Shown here: one piece after another, positions 46,074 through 54,794 of the stretch
Layout: the number at the start of each line of letters is the position of its first letter
Numbering within the stretch: position 1 is the stretch's first letter
NCBI GenBank assembly: GCA_965194505.1
Contig: OZ239144.1
Span: forward strand, 1,770,641-1,834,640
DNA length: 64,000 nt
Source of the DNA: Hahnella aquatica
GTDB taxonomy: Bacteria; Pseudomonadota; Gammaproteobacteria; Burkholderiales; Burkholderiaceae_A
Reading direction: 5' to 3'
The notes under the pieces: generated by a model
Database searches by the model: none
What the model was told of the DNA's origin: nothing
The model's input: only the letters and a program-made list of their open reading frames with translations
Program-made: the position numbers and the translations under genes

Positions 46074-47621
46074 TTAGTAGGCGCCGGTCTTCTTGAAGTC
46101 TTCGATGGCCTTGCGCAACTGGGCCTCATGGTCTGCCGAGAGATCCTTGGCGGCTTCGATGGCATCGGCCAGCGCGCCATGCTTGTTGCGCACGTGGTCG
46201 CGCAAGGCCCGCTCGAAGGCACTGGCCTTGGCGACATCGACGTCGTCCATGTAGTTGTTGTTCACCGCGAACAGGGTGAGCGCCATCTCCCAGATCTTGA
46301 GCGGCTGGTACTGGGGCTGCTTCATGAGCTCGGTCACGAGGCGGCCACGCTCAAGCTGCTTGCGAGTGGTCTCGTCGAGGTCGGAAGCAAACTGAGCAAA
46401 GGCAGCCAGCTCACGGTACTGGGCCAGGGCCAGACGCACGCCTGCGCCCGTGTCCTTGCGCTTCATGAGCTTGGTCTGGGCCGCACCACCCACACGCGAC
46501 ACTGAGATACCGGCGTTGAGTGCGGGACGAATGCCAGCGTTGAAGAGGTCGGTCTCTAGGAAGATCTGACCGTCGGTGATCGAAATCACGTTGGTGGGCA
46601 CGAATGCAGAGACGTCGCCAGCCTGGGTTTCAATGATGGGAAGGGCTGTGAGTGAACCGGTCTTGCCCTTGACGGCACCATTGGTGAACTTCTCAACGTA
46701 TTCCTCGTTGACCCGGGCGGCCCGCTCGAGCAGGCGGGAGTGGAGATAGAAGACATCGCCAGGGAACGCCTCACGGCCCGGCGGGCGGCGCAGCAGCAGT
46801 GAGACCTGGCGGTAGGCCACGGCCTGCTTAGAGAGGTCGTCGTAAATGATGAGGGCGTCTTCGCCACGGTCGCGGAAGTATTCGCCCATCGTGCAGCCGG
46901 AATAGGCCGACAAATACTGCATGGCAGCCGACTCCGAGGCCGTGGCGGCCACCACAATGGTGTAGGCCATGGCACCCGTCTCTTCGAGCTTGCGCACCAC
47001 GTTGGCAATGGTGGAAGCCTTCTGACCAATCGCCACGTAGACGCAGGTCATGTTCTGACCCTTCTGATTGATGATCGTGTCGACGGCCACCGCGGTCTTG
47101 CCGGTCTGACGGTCGCCAATGATCAGCTCACGCTGACCACGGCCCACAGGCACCATGGAGTCCACGGCCTTCAGACCGGTCTGAACCGGCTGCGAGACCG
47201 ACTTGCGGTAGATCACGCCGGGGGCGACCTTCTCGATGACGTCGGTCATCTTGGCATTGATGGGGCCCTTGCCATCGATGGGCTGGCCCAGTGCGTTCAG
47301 CACGCGGCCAATGAGCTCTGGGCCCACGGGAACATCCAGAATGCGGCCGGTGGCCTTGACCACGTCGCCCTCTGAGATCTCGGTGTACTCCCCCAGCACC
47401 ACCGCACCAACGGAGTCGCGCTCGAGGTTGAGGGCCAGGCCGATGGTGTTGTTGGGAAACTCCAGCATTTCGCCTTGCATCACATTCGAGAGGCCATGGA
47501 TGCGGCAAATGCCGTCGGTGACCGAGACCACCGTGCCCTGGTTGCGGGTGTCCGCGGCCAGATTGAGGCCTTGGATTTTGCCCTTGAGCAGTTCACTAAT
47601 TTCAGAGGGGTTCAGTTGCAT
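46074..47621 (-). CDS. atpA: ATP synthase alpha subunit
   Basis: 515 residues, non-catalytic nucleotide-binding F1 subunit. The Walker A motif GDRQTGKTAVAVD, the arginine-finger region NAGISVSRVGGAAQTK and the crown domain at the N-terminus (MQLNPSEISELLKGKIQ) are intact. Confidence 0.98.
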   Translation of the reverse strand: MQLNPSEISELLKGKIQGLNLAADTRNQGTVVSVTDGICRIHGLSNVMQGEMLEFPNNTIGLALNLERDSVGAVVLGEYTEISEGDVVKATGRILDVPVGPELIGRVLNALGQPIDGKGPINAKMTDVIEKVAPGVIYRKSVSQPVQTGLKAVDSMVPVGRGQRELIIGDRQTGKTAVAVDTIINQKGQNMTCVYVAIGQKASTIANVVRKLEETGAMAYTIVVAATASESAAMQYLSAYSGCTMGEYFRDRGEDALIIYDDLSKQAVAYRQVSLLLRRPPGREAFPGDVFYLHSRLLERAARVNEEYVEKFTNGAVKGKTGSLTALPIIETQAGDVSAFVPTNVISITDGQIFLETDLFNAGIRPALNAGISVSRVGGAAQTKLMKRKDTGAGVRLALAQYRELAAFAQFASDLDETTRKQLERGRLVTELMKQPQYQPLKIWEMALTLFAVNNNYMDDVDVAKASAFERALRDHVRNKHGALADAIEAAKDLSADHEAQLRKAIEDFKKTGAY

Positions 47622-47632
47622 TCAAATTGCTC

Positions 47633-48169
47633 CTAGTTCATCAGGGCGGATGTCATCTTGGCGAGCTTGCCGCTCACCGATGCATCGATCACTTCGTCGC
47701 CAATCGAGATCCTCACGCCGCCGATCAGGCCCTTGGCCTCTTCGGTGGTGAGGGTCACGGCCTGGCCGTATTTTTTTTCAAGCAACGCCTTGAGTTCGGC
47801 CTGCTCGGCCGCGGACAAGGCAAAGGCTGTTTCCACCCGGGCCGCCAAGGTGGCATTGGCTGCGTTCTTGAGCGCCTCAAAGAGTGTGGCGATCTCTGGC
47901 AGGGTGGAGAGCCGGCCGTTCTCGGCCAGCAGCTTCACAAAGTTTTCCAATGGGCCAGTGAGGCCACCTGCGGCATCTGAAAACAATTTGGCGAGCTGGT
48001 CTGGCCCCACAGACGGATTGCCGTAGAGCGACTGCATGGCATCGTCAGCCGCGATGGCAGCCAGCCGTCCGAGTGCGGCAGACCATGCAGACATGGCCGC
48101 TGCATCAGCGCGGGCCACCGCGAAGGCGGCCTCTGCGTATGGCCGCGCAATGGTTACGACTTCCGCCAT
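47633..48169 (-). CDS. atpH: ATP synthase delta subunit
   Basis: 178 residues, links the F1 head to the b-subunit stalk. The helical N-terminal domain (IARPYAEAAFAVARAD) and the C-terminal GGVRISIGDEVIDASVSGKLAKM signature are present. It begins one base after atpF ends, so the two are coupled. Confidence 0.97.
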   Translation of the reverse strand: MAEVVTIARPYAEAAFAVARADAAAMSAWSAALGRLAAIAADDAMQSLYGNPSVGPDQLAKLFSDAAGGLTGPLENFVKLLAENGRLSTLPEIATLFEALKNAANATLAARVETAFALSAAEQAELKALLEKKYGQAVTLTTEEAKGLIGGVRISIGDEVIDASVSGKLAKMTSALMN

Positions 48170-48170
48170 A

Positions 48171-48641
48171 TCAGAGCTCGTTCTTCAAGTGCTTGAGCAG
48201 GTCTGCATGGGCCTTGGCATCGACTTCTCGGCGCAGGATCTGCTCCGCGCCCTTGACCGCCAAGGTGGCCACCTCGTCACGAAGGCTGTCGCGCGCAGAC
48301 TGAACCACCGACTCGGCCTCCTTCTCGGCCGCCTCACGGGCGGCTGCAACGATGCGGGTGGCCTCGGACCTGGCCTGCTCGATGAGGAGGTTGGCCTGCT
48401 TTTCAGCCGACGCACGGACCTCACCAGCGACATCCTTGGCCTTGCCCATTTCCTCGGCAGCCCGACGCTCAGCCATGACCATGTCGGTCTTGGCCTTGTC
48501 GGCCGCGGCGAGGCCTTCGGCGATTTTCTGAGCCCGCTCATCGAGCGCCTTCATGATCGGGGGCCATACAAATTTCATGGTGAACCAGGCCAGTACAAAA
48601 AATACGACCAGCTGGGCGACCAGGGTTGCGTTCAGATTCAC
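48171..48641 (-). CDS. atpF: ATP synthase b subunit
   Basis: 156 residues, peripheral stalk. One N-terminal membrane helix (VAQLVVFFVLAWFTMKFVW) leads into a long charged coiled coil rich in Ala and Glu. Single b gene, no b' gene. Confidence 0.97.
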   Translation of the reverse strand: MNLNATLVAQLVVFFVLAWFTMKFVWPPIMKALDERAQKIAEGLAAADKAKTDMVMAERRAAEEMGKAKDVAGEVRASAEKQANLLIEQARSEATRIVAAAREAAEKEAESVVQSARDSLRDEVATLAVKGAEQILRREVDAKAHADLLKHLKNEL

Positions 48642-48677
48642 AGCGCAGTCCTCACAGAGTCTTGATCAGAGCCCGTC

Positions 48678-48920
48678 TTATCCAGCAAACGGATTCGCGA
48701 AGGCAAACATCATGGCGATGCCCACGCCGATCAGGAAGGCCGCGTCGATCAGACCAGCCAGCAGGAACATCTTGGTCTGCAGCTCATTCATCAGCTCTGG
48801 CTGACGGGCCGAGGCCTCGATGAACTTACCGCCCATGAGACCAATTCCAATACAGGCGCCGATGGCACCCAGACCAATGATCAGACCACAAGCCAGCGCG
48901 ACAAATGCAACGTTCGTCAT
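48678..48920 (-). CDS. atpE: ATP synthase c subunit
   Basis: 80 residues, membrane hairpin of the c-ring. The polar loop reads ARQPEL and the ion carrier in helix 2 is an aspartate (AGLIDAAFLIGVG). Helix 1 lacks the glutamine and helix 2 lacks the glutamate-serine/threonine of sodium-type rings, so the enzyme should use protons. Confidence 0.98.
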   Translation of the reverse strand: MTNVAFVALACGLIIGLGAIGACIGIGLMGGKFIEASARQPELMNELQTKMFLLAGLIDAAFLIGVGIAMMFAFANPFAG

Positions 48921-48988
48921 AACAACTCCTCAGAGGGGAAACAAAAAAGAAACGACAGCGGAAAAGGAAAAGACAGACTTCATTCGAC

Positions 48989-49819
48989 TTAGTGCCCTTC
49001 GTGGGCCTGGCCGATGTACACCAGCGTTAGCATCATGAAAATAAAGGCCTGCAGCGTGATGATCAGGATGTGGAAGATGGCCCAGATGGAGCCAGCAATC
49101 ACGTGGCCGATGAAGCCGAATGCGGTGGCGGTGCCGCCCAGCAGGGCAATCAGAATGAAGATGAGCTCGCCGGCATACATGTTTCCGAAGAGCCGCATGC
49201 CGAGCGACACGGTCTTGGCCAGGAACTCAATGATATTGAGGCCCAGATTGGCCAGCCACAAGGCGGGATGCGAGCCAAAGGGTGCACAAAAGAGCTCATG
49301 CAGAAAGCCACCCACGCCCTTGATCTTCAGGTTGTAGTAGATCATGAGCACGAACACGCCGAGCGACATGCCGAGCGCGCCGTTTAAGTCCGCCGTGGCG
49401 ACAATGCGGTGGTACTGGATGTATTGGTCAAGGCCGGTGGCACTGAAGACAAAAGCAGGAAGGTCGACCGGCAGGAGGTCCATGGCGTTCAAGAAGAAGA
49501 TCCAGACAAACACCGTGAGGGCCAAAGGCGCGATGAAGCGGCGGTCGCCATGAACAATGCTCTTGGACTGGTTCTCGACCATTTCCACGAGGATTTCCAC
49601 CAGGGCCTGGAAGCGCCCGGGAACGCCGGCGGTGGCCATGCTGGCTGCGCGCCACATCAAAAACACGGCCAGGGCCCCGAGGGTCACCGACCAGAAAATG
49701 GTGTCGAAATTGATGATCGAGAAATCAACGATGGCCGTCTGTGGCTTGCCCGTATTGGTGAGGTGTCCCAGGTGATGGACAACATATTCCCCAGCAGTCG
49801 GCGCTTGCATAGCGGCCAT
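48989..49819 (-). CDS. atpB: ATP synthase a subunit
   Basis: 276 residues, five to six membrane helices. The essential arginine lies in LAKTVSLGMRLFGNMYAGEL. It forms the proton half-channels with the c-ring. Second gene of the operon, 68 bases before atpE. Confidence 0.97.
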   Translation of the reverse strand: MAAMQAPTAGEYVVHHLGHLTNTGKPQTAIVDFSIINFDTIFWSVTLGALAVFLMWRAASMATAGVPGRFQALVEILVEMVENQSKSIVHGDRRFIAPLALTVFVWIFFLNAMDLLPVDLPAFVFSATGLDQYIQYHRIVATADLNGALGMSLGVFVLMIYYNLKIKGVGGFLHELFCAPFGSHPALWLANLGLNIIEFLAKTVSLGMRLFGNMYAGELIFILIALLGGTATAFGFIGHVIAGSIWAIFHILIITLQAFIFMMLTLVYIGQAHEGH

Positions 49820-49840
49820 AGTCTTCCTCGTCGACGTTCG

Positions 49841-50245
49841 TTACTTCGTTTCAACGGACTCCGGCGCCTGCCGAAGCCTACGATCAATTCGTTGGGCGTC
49901 TTGCTGACGAACCGCCCGATTCAATACCCAAGGGGCCACAAAGATCGACAGGGCTGCCACGGCAATTCCGAGCAGCAGGGCTGGCCAGACCAAGCCCTCG
50001 AACCATGTGGCCACCGAGGCCAGCAGGACGACGGACAGCATCATTTTGAGAAGCTCGCCAACCATCCAAACAACCACCGCCTGATTCGGTAAAGCCAACT
50101 GCAGTCGCCAGGCAAACAGGAGGTTGGGCAGCACGATGGACAGGCCGCCGAGCAAAACGCTCCAGCCCGTTAGCGCCGAGTGGAGTGCGGCCAACACGGC
50201 ACACACGGCCACCAAGACCCCCTGAACAACTGGCACCCTGATCAT
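49841..50245 (-). CDS. atpI: ATP synthase I-like protein
   Basis: 134 residues with four membrane helices (WSVLLGGLSIVLPNLLFAWRL, VVVWMVGELLKMMLSVVLLA). AtpI assists c-ring assembly or Mg transport in other bacteria and is not part of the finished enzyme. It is the first gene after the promoter at 50285-50314. Confidence 0.9.
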   Translation of the reverse strand: MIRVPVVQGVLVAVCAVLAALHSALTGWSVLLGGLSIVLPNLLFAWRLQLALPNQAVVVWMVGELLKMMLSVVLLASVATWFEGLVWPALLLGIAVAALSIFVAPWVLNRAVRQQDAQRIDRRLRQAPESVETK

Positions 50246-50284
50246 TTGATTCTTGTCTACCAGCCGCCTTGGTTAAGCCTGTGG

Positions 50285-50314
50285 AGTGTAAAGGGCGCAA
50301 GCGTCCATTGTCAA
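50285..50314 (-). promoter_or_regulatory. atp operon promoter overlapping the parB stop codon
   Basis: A perfect TTGACA on the minus strand (50309-50314) contains the parB TGA stop and is followed after 18 bases by TACACT (4 of 6). The -10 ends 40 bases before the atpI start. No other protein-free stretch lies upstream of the operon. Confidence 0.65.
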
Positions 50315-51213
50315 AAACCCTCAGTGTTTGCCGGGACGAGCCGCTGCAGGAGGCCCTCAAATTCCTCGGGGCTGTTGAACTGCACCCGCAACTCCCCGCC
50401 GGCCCCTTTGGGCTTTAAGGCCACCACCAGCCCGAGCTGGTCAGACAGCACCTCTTCCATGCGACGCCAGTCGGCACTCGCCTCGGCTGCAGCCGCGCGC
50501 TTGGCGCCACTTGGCTTGCTCACACCGGATGCGCCTGCCAGCCGGCGGGCGCGCTCCTCCACGTCCCGAACAGACAGCCCCTGGGCCACAGCCAACTCTG
50601 CCAAGGCGCGCTGCTGCGGGGCGGGCAGGGTCAGCAGCACTCGGGCATGCCCTGCCTCCAATTGGCCTTCGCGCAGGTAGGCCTGCACGGCCTGGGGCAG
50701 TTGCAAGAGCCGCAGCAGGTTGGTGGTGGCACTGCGCGAGCGGCCCACAGCCTGGGCGGCCTGCTCATGGGTCAGCCCGAACTCCTCGATGAGCCGGGAA
50801 ATGCCCTGCGCCTCTTCAAGCGCCGAAAGGTCTCGACGCTGCAGATTCTCGATGAGCGCCATGGCCAGGGCGGTTTGGTCGTCCACCGCCTTGACCACAG
50901 CGGGAATTTCCGTAAGCCCGGCGAGCTTGGTGGCGCGGAAACGGCGCTCGCCGGCGATGATCTCGTAGGCGACGGTGTCGGTTCCGGTGCTGATGGGCCG
51001 CACGACGATGGGCTGCAACACGCCCTGCCGACGGATGGAATCGGCAAGCTCCTCAAGCCCCGACTCATCCATGACCTGCCGAGGCTGGTAACGGCCTGCT
51101 TGCAACGCCGTGAGCGGCAAGGACACCAGACCATCGGTGGCCTCCTGCATGGGCGTGGAGGCGCCCAGCAAGACTTCTAAGCCGCGTCCGAGGCCTTTTT
51201 TCTTCAGGCTCAT
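50311..51213 (-). CDS. parB: Chromosome partitioning protein ParB
   Basis: 300 residues. CTP-dependent clamp that loads at parS and spreads on DNA near the origin. The N-terminal CTPase region holds YQPRQVMDESGLEELADSI and IIAGERRFRATKLAGL, followed by a helix-turn-helix (LTHEQAAQAVGRSRSATTNLLRLL). The start overlaps the parA stop by ATGA. Confidence 0.97.
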   Translation of the reverse strand: MSLKKKGLGRGLEVLLGASTPMQEATDGLVSLPLTALQAGRYQPRQVMDESGLEELADSIRRQGVLQPIVVRPISTGTDTVAYEIIAGERRFRATKLAGLTEIPAVVKAVDDQTALAMALIENLQRRDLSALEEAQGISRLIEEFGLTHEQAAQAVGRSRSATTNLLRLLQLPQAVQAYLREGQLEAGHARVLLTLPAPQQRALAELAVAQGLSVRDVEERARRLAGASGVSKPSGAKRAAAAEASADWRRMEEVLSDQLGLVVALKPKGAGGELRVQFNSPEEFEGLLQRLVPANTEGF

Positions 51214-52031
51214 TGCGCCACCTCCTGGACCGCTGCTGCGCCACGCACCATGCCCATTCGCGCCACGAGCTCCTGGGCAAACGACAAGTAGGCCTGGGAG
51301 CCCCGTGAGGCTGGGTCGTAATCGAGGCCGGACTGACCATGGCTGGGGGCCTCGGCCAGGCGGACATTTCGGGGAATCACGGCCTTGAACACCTTCTCTG
51401 CGAAGTGCCGCTCGAGCTGGTCGCTGACCTGCTGAGAGAGGGTCATGCGAGGATCGAACATGACCCGCAGCAGGCCAATGATTCGCAGCTCTCGGTTCAG
51501 GCCCGCATGGACCCGCTTGATCGAATTGACCAGGTCGGAGAGGCCCTCGAGTGCAAAGTACTCACACTGCATGGGGATCACCACCCCGTGGGCGGCGCAC
51601 AGCCCATTGAGGGTCAGCAGCGAGAGCGATGGGGGGCAGTCGATGACCACAATGTCGTAGTCGGCGGTGATGTCAGCCAGGCCTTTGGCCAGGCGGTGTT
51701 CGCGATCATCGAGATCGACCAGCTCCACCTCGGCACCAGCCAGGTCTCGGTTGGCGGGCAAGAGGTCGAAGCCGCCGGGGGTGCTCACACGCACGGCGGC
51801 CGCCCCCGCCAGCCCCACGAGCATGGGGTAGACCGACTGTGTCAGGCTGCTCTTGTCGATGCCGCTGCCCATGGTTGCATTGCCTTGGGGGTCGAGATCG
51901 ACCAGCAAGGCCCGAAAGCCCAGGCGCGCCATGGCCGCAGCCAAGTTAACAGCCGTGGTGGTTTTGCCCACCCCGCCCTTTTGATTCGCCACCGCAAAAA
52001 TATGTGTCTTGCGGGGTGTGATGGTGGTCAT
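51210..52031 (-). CDS. parA: Chromosome partitioning ATPase ParA
   Basis: 273 residues, deviant Walker ATPase. Motif A is KGGVGKTTTAVNLA and the Walker B region is VVIDCPPSLSLLTL. ATG 52031 is preceded by GGAGG and overlaps the rsmG TGA; an upstream in-frame ATG at 52052 would lie inside rsmG and is less likely. Segregates origins together with ParB and the parS sites at 54756-54788. Confidence 0.97.
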   Translation of the reverse strand: MTTITPRKTHIFAVANQKGGVGKTTTAVNLAAAMARLGFRALLVDLDPQGNATMGSGIDKSSLTQSVYPMLVGLAGAAAVRVSTPGGFDLLPANRDLAGAEVELVDLDDREHRLAKGLADITADYDIVVIDCPPSLSLLTLNGLCAAHGVVIPMQCEYFALEGLSDLVNSIKRVHAGLNRELRIIGLLRVMFDPRMTLSQQVSDQLERHFAEKVFKAVIPRNVRLAEAPSHGQSGLDYDPASRGSQAYLSFAQELVARMGMVRGAAAVQEVAQ

Positions 52032-52738
52032 GCCTGCGCCCTCCGAATCCATATGAGATGTCTGTCCCCAGCCTGCCCCGGCACGCTCACCGGTTCAATC
52101 GATGCCAGGGCATACCGGGACGCATGCTCTGGATGTATGTACACACTACTTGACAAGCCTTTTATTTCACTAAGTTTTCCTGCCATGTAAAGCCAGCAAG
52201 TGCCTGGGCCCGCGTGCTGCCAAGTCAACCCAAGAAAGTCCTCCAGGGCCGCAAACGCCCGCGACGCAATGATCGCATAGCCTTGAAGAGGGGCCGCCGC
52301 AACCAGCCCAGACCCCGACTCCACCGACTCTTGAAAGACGCTCACGCGGCCCGACAGGCCCAAGTCTCGTGCGGCCCTGCGCAAGAAGGCTGCCTTTCTG
52401 GCCACCCGTTCCACCAAATGAACCTGCAGGCTGGGCGCCACCACGGCCCAAGGCAGGCCAGGAACGCCGTTGCCACTGCCGACATCCAGGATGACCGGGT
52501 TCGGCTGGTCGCCCAGGTGATCGAGCAGGCTTGGCCAGGCCACCAACGCATCCAAGATGTGACGTGGCACAGACGCCTCTGCCCCAACGGCCGTGATGTT
52601 GTGCACAGCATTCCAGCGAGACATGCCCTCCAGAAAGGCTGCGAGTTGGTCGGCCTGCACCTGGGAGAGTGGCCGGGCCTGCGAGACCGGCAACTGTTGC
52701 CACGCCCGAAGGATCTCACTGGATGCAAGACCTCCCAT
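52028..52738 (-). CDS. rsmG: 16S rRNA (guanine-527-N7)-methyltransferase RsmG
   Basis: 236 residues. Modifies G527 in the 530 loop; loss gives low-level streptomycin resistance in other bacteria. The SAM-binding motif is VILDVGSGNGVPGLPWAV, preceded by NAVHNITAV. It begins directly after mnmG with no spacer. Confidence 0.95.
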   Translation of the reverse strand: MGGLASSEILRAWQQLPVSQARPLSQVQADQLAAFLEGMSRWNAVHNITAVGAEASVPRHILDALVAWPSLLDHLGDQPNPVILDVGSGNGVPGLPWAVVAPSLQVHLVERVARKAAFLRRAARDLGLSGRVSVFQESVESGSGLVAAAPLQGYAIIASRAFAALEDFLGLTWQHAGPGTCWLYMAGKLSEIKGLSSSVYIHPEHASRYALASIEPVSVPGQAGDRHLIWIRRAQA

Positions 52739-54646
52739 TTACGCTGCGCGCTCAACCGCCCGACCCCGTCCCATCCGTTTGAGGTGAATCAAGAGCAGCG
52801 AGATCGCCGCGGGCGTGACGCCAGGAAGCCGGCCCGCCTGGCCGACCGTGGCGGGCCTTGCGGCCACCAGCACTTGCCGCACCTCCACGGACAATCCACG
52901 AACCGCGGCGTAATCCAGGTCCTCTGGCAATGGCGTGTCTTCCTGGGACTGACGACGCTCGATCTCATCCTCCTGGCGCTGGATGTAGCCCTCGTACTTG
53001 AATTGAATGTCGACCTGCTGGGAGACCGCGGCGTCCATCACATGAACGTCTTCGGGTGGCAGCAGGCCCAACAAGGCCTCCAACGAAATGCCCGGCCGGC
53101 GCAGAAGCGCGGCCAAGGAGGCCTCTTGGCGGGGTGGCTCTTGGCCAAAGACCGATGCCAGTTGCTCAGCAGACAGCCGACTGGGATGCAGGTGAACCCG
53201 CTTGACCCAGTCACTCGCCTGGTCGATGGCCGTTCTCTTCGTCTCGAATGCGGCCCAACGGGCGTCGTCCACGAGACCCATGGCCCGTCCAATGGCCGTG
53301 AGCCGCAGGTCGGCGTTGTCCTCGCGCAAGCTCAGGCGATACTCGGCCCGACTGGTGAACATCCGATACGGCTCCGTCACCCCGCGGGTGACCAAATCAT
53401 CCACCAGCACGCCCAGATACGCCTCATGCCGCCCCGGCGTCCATGGGGGAAGCTCCCGTGCCTGCCGCGAGGCATTGAGGCCAGCCAACAAGCCTTGGGC
53501 TGCCGCCTCCTCGTAACCCGTCGTGCCATTGATCTGGCCGGCAAAGAAGAGCCCAGCAATGTCCTTGGTTTCCAGGCTGGGCCGCAAATGACGTGGGTCG
53601 AAGTAGTCGTACTCAATGGCATAGCCTGGGCGCACGATGTCCGCAGCCTCCAGGCCCTTCATGGAGCGAACGATGCCGAGCTGGATGTCGAAAGGAAGGC
53701 TGGTGGAAATGCCGTTGGGATAGACCTCGTGGGTGGTCAAGCCCTCGGGTTCCAAATAGATCTGATGACTGCTCTTGTCGGCAAACCGATGAACCTTGTC
53801 CTCGATGGAGGGGCAGTAACGAGGCCCAACCCCTTCGATCACGCCGGTGAACATGGGCGAGCGATCGAGCCCACTGCGAATCAGGTCGTGGGTGGCCGCC
53901 GTGGTGTGCGTCACCCAGCAGGGAATTTGCCTGGGATGCATACCCGCGTCTCCCATGAAGGAGAAGACCGGAACCGGGTCGGTGTCGCCCGGCTGCTGCG
54001 CAAGCACCTGCCAATCAATCGTTCGACCATCCAGGCGTGGTGGCGTCCCCGTCTTCAGGCGGCCTTGCGCCAGCCCGAGTTCTTTCAGACGGTGTGAGAG
54101 GGCCACGGCCGGTGGGTCCCCTGCCCGGCCAGCCGAATAATGGTCTAAACCAATGTGAATTCGTCCATTGAGAAAAGTGCCAGCCGTCAGCACGACCGTT
54201 GGCGCCCGAAAGACCACACCGGTTTGGGTTCGAACGCCCGTCACGCGATCGCCCGACACCAGAATGTCGTCAACCGCCTGGGCGAAGAGCATCAGATTGG
54301 GCTGGTTCTCCAGACGCGTCCGAATCGCCTGGCGATAGAGCACCCGATCGGCCTGGGCCCGTGTGGCCCGAACCGCGGGGCCCTTGGAGGCGTTGAGAAT
54401 CCGAAACTGAATGCCCGCCTCGTCCGTGGCAATGGCCATGGCCCCACCCAAGGCATCGATCTCTTTCACCAGGTGACCCTTGCCAATGCCGCCGATCGAC
54501 GGATTGCAGGACATCTGGCCGAGCGTCTCCAAGGCGTGGGTCACAAGCAGCGTTGCGGCGCCGGAGCGGGCCGCGGCCAAGGCGGCCTCCGTGCCGGCAT
54601 GGCCGCCACCCACCACAATCACGTCGAATGGCTTTGGATAGTTCAC
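52739..54646 (-). CDS. mnmG: tRNA uridine 5-carboxymethylaminomethyl modification enzyme MnmG (GidA)
   Basis: 635 residues. FAD enzyme that with MnmE modifies the wobble uridine of several tRNAs. The FAD-binding motif DVIVVGGGHAGTEAALAAARSG is at residues 8-29, and family segments LGQMSCNPSIGGIGKGHLVKEIDALGG and RTRAQADRVLYR-like (TRAQADRVLYRQAI) are intact. First gene of mnmG-rsmG-parA-parB. Confidence 0.98.
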   Translation of the reverse strand: MNYPKPFDVIVVGGGHAGTEAALAAARSGAATLLVTHALETLGQMSCNPSIGGIGKGHLVKEIDALGGAMAIATDEAGIQFRILNASKGPAVRATRAQADRVLYRQAIRTRLENQPNLMLFAQAVDDILVSGDRVTGVRTQTGVVFRAPTVVLTAGTFLNGRIHIGLDHYSAGRAGDPPAVALSHRLKELGLAQGRLKTGTPPRLDGRTIDWQVLAQQPGDTDPVPVFSFMGDAGMHPRQIPCWVTHTTAATHDLIRSGLDRSPMFTGVIEGVGPRYCPSIEDKVHRFADKSSHQIYLEPEGLTTHEVYPNGISTSLPFDIQLGIVRSMKGLEAADIVRPGYAIEYDYFDPRHLRPSLETKDIAGLFFAGQINGTTGYEEAAAQGLLAGLNASRQARELPPWTPGRHEAYLGVLVDDLVTRGVTEPYRMFTSRAEYRLSLREDNADLRLTAIGRAMGLVDDARWAAFETKRTAIDQASDWVKRVHLHPSRLSAEQLASVFGQEPPRQEASLAALLRRPGISLEALLGLLPPEDVHVMDAAVSQQVDIQFKYEGYIQRQEDEIERRQSQEDTPLPEDLDYAAVRGLSVEVRQVLVAARPATVGQAGRLPGVTPAAISLLLIHLKRMGRGRAVERAA

Positions 54647-54694
54647 GTTGCTTCGGGCTTGGCCTGGCGGCGCGTTTGTGTCAAAGGGAGGCCG

Positions 54695-54724
54695 ATTATA
54701 GGCGACCCTCGTCCCTTTGGACAG
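54695..54724 (-). promoter_or_regulatory. Probable promoter of mnmG-rsmG-parAB
   Basis: A perfect TATAAT lies on the minus strand at 54695-54700, 48 bases before the mnmG ATG. The best -35 at 18-base spacing is CTGTCC, only 3 of 6, so activity relies mainly on the -10. Confidence 0.55.
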
Positions 54725-54755
54725 GGTCGATGCTCAGAAACGAGCGGATGGGGTT

Positions 54756-54771
54756 TGTTTCACGTGAAACC
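54756..54771. other. parS centromere site 1
   Basis: TGTTTCACGTGAAACC matches the 16-bp bacterial parS consensus at 15 positions; only the last base differs. It is the ParB loading site. Confidence 0.95.
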
Positions 54772-54772
54772 A

Positions 54773-54788
54773 TGTTTCACGTGAAACA
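54773..54788. other. parS centromere site 2
   Basis: TGTTTCACGTGAAACA is a perfect parS palindrome. It lies one base after site 1, giving a 17-bp repeat, and ends 6 bases before the stop of the dehydrogenase gene at 54795. Confidence 0.97.
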
Positions 54789-54794
54789 ACTCGA

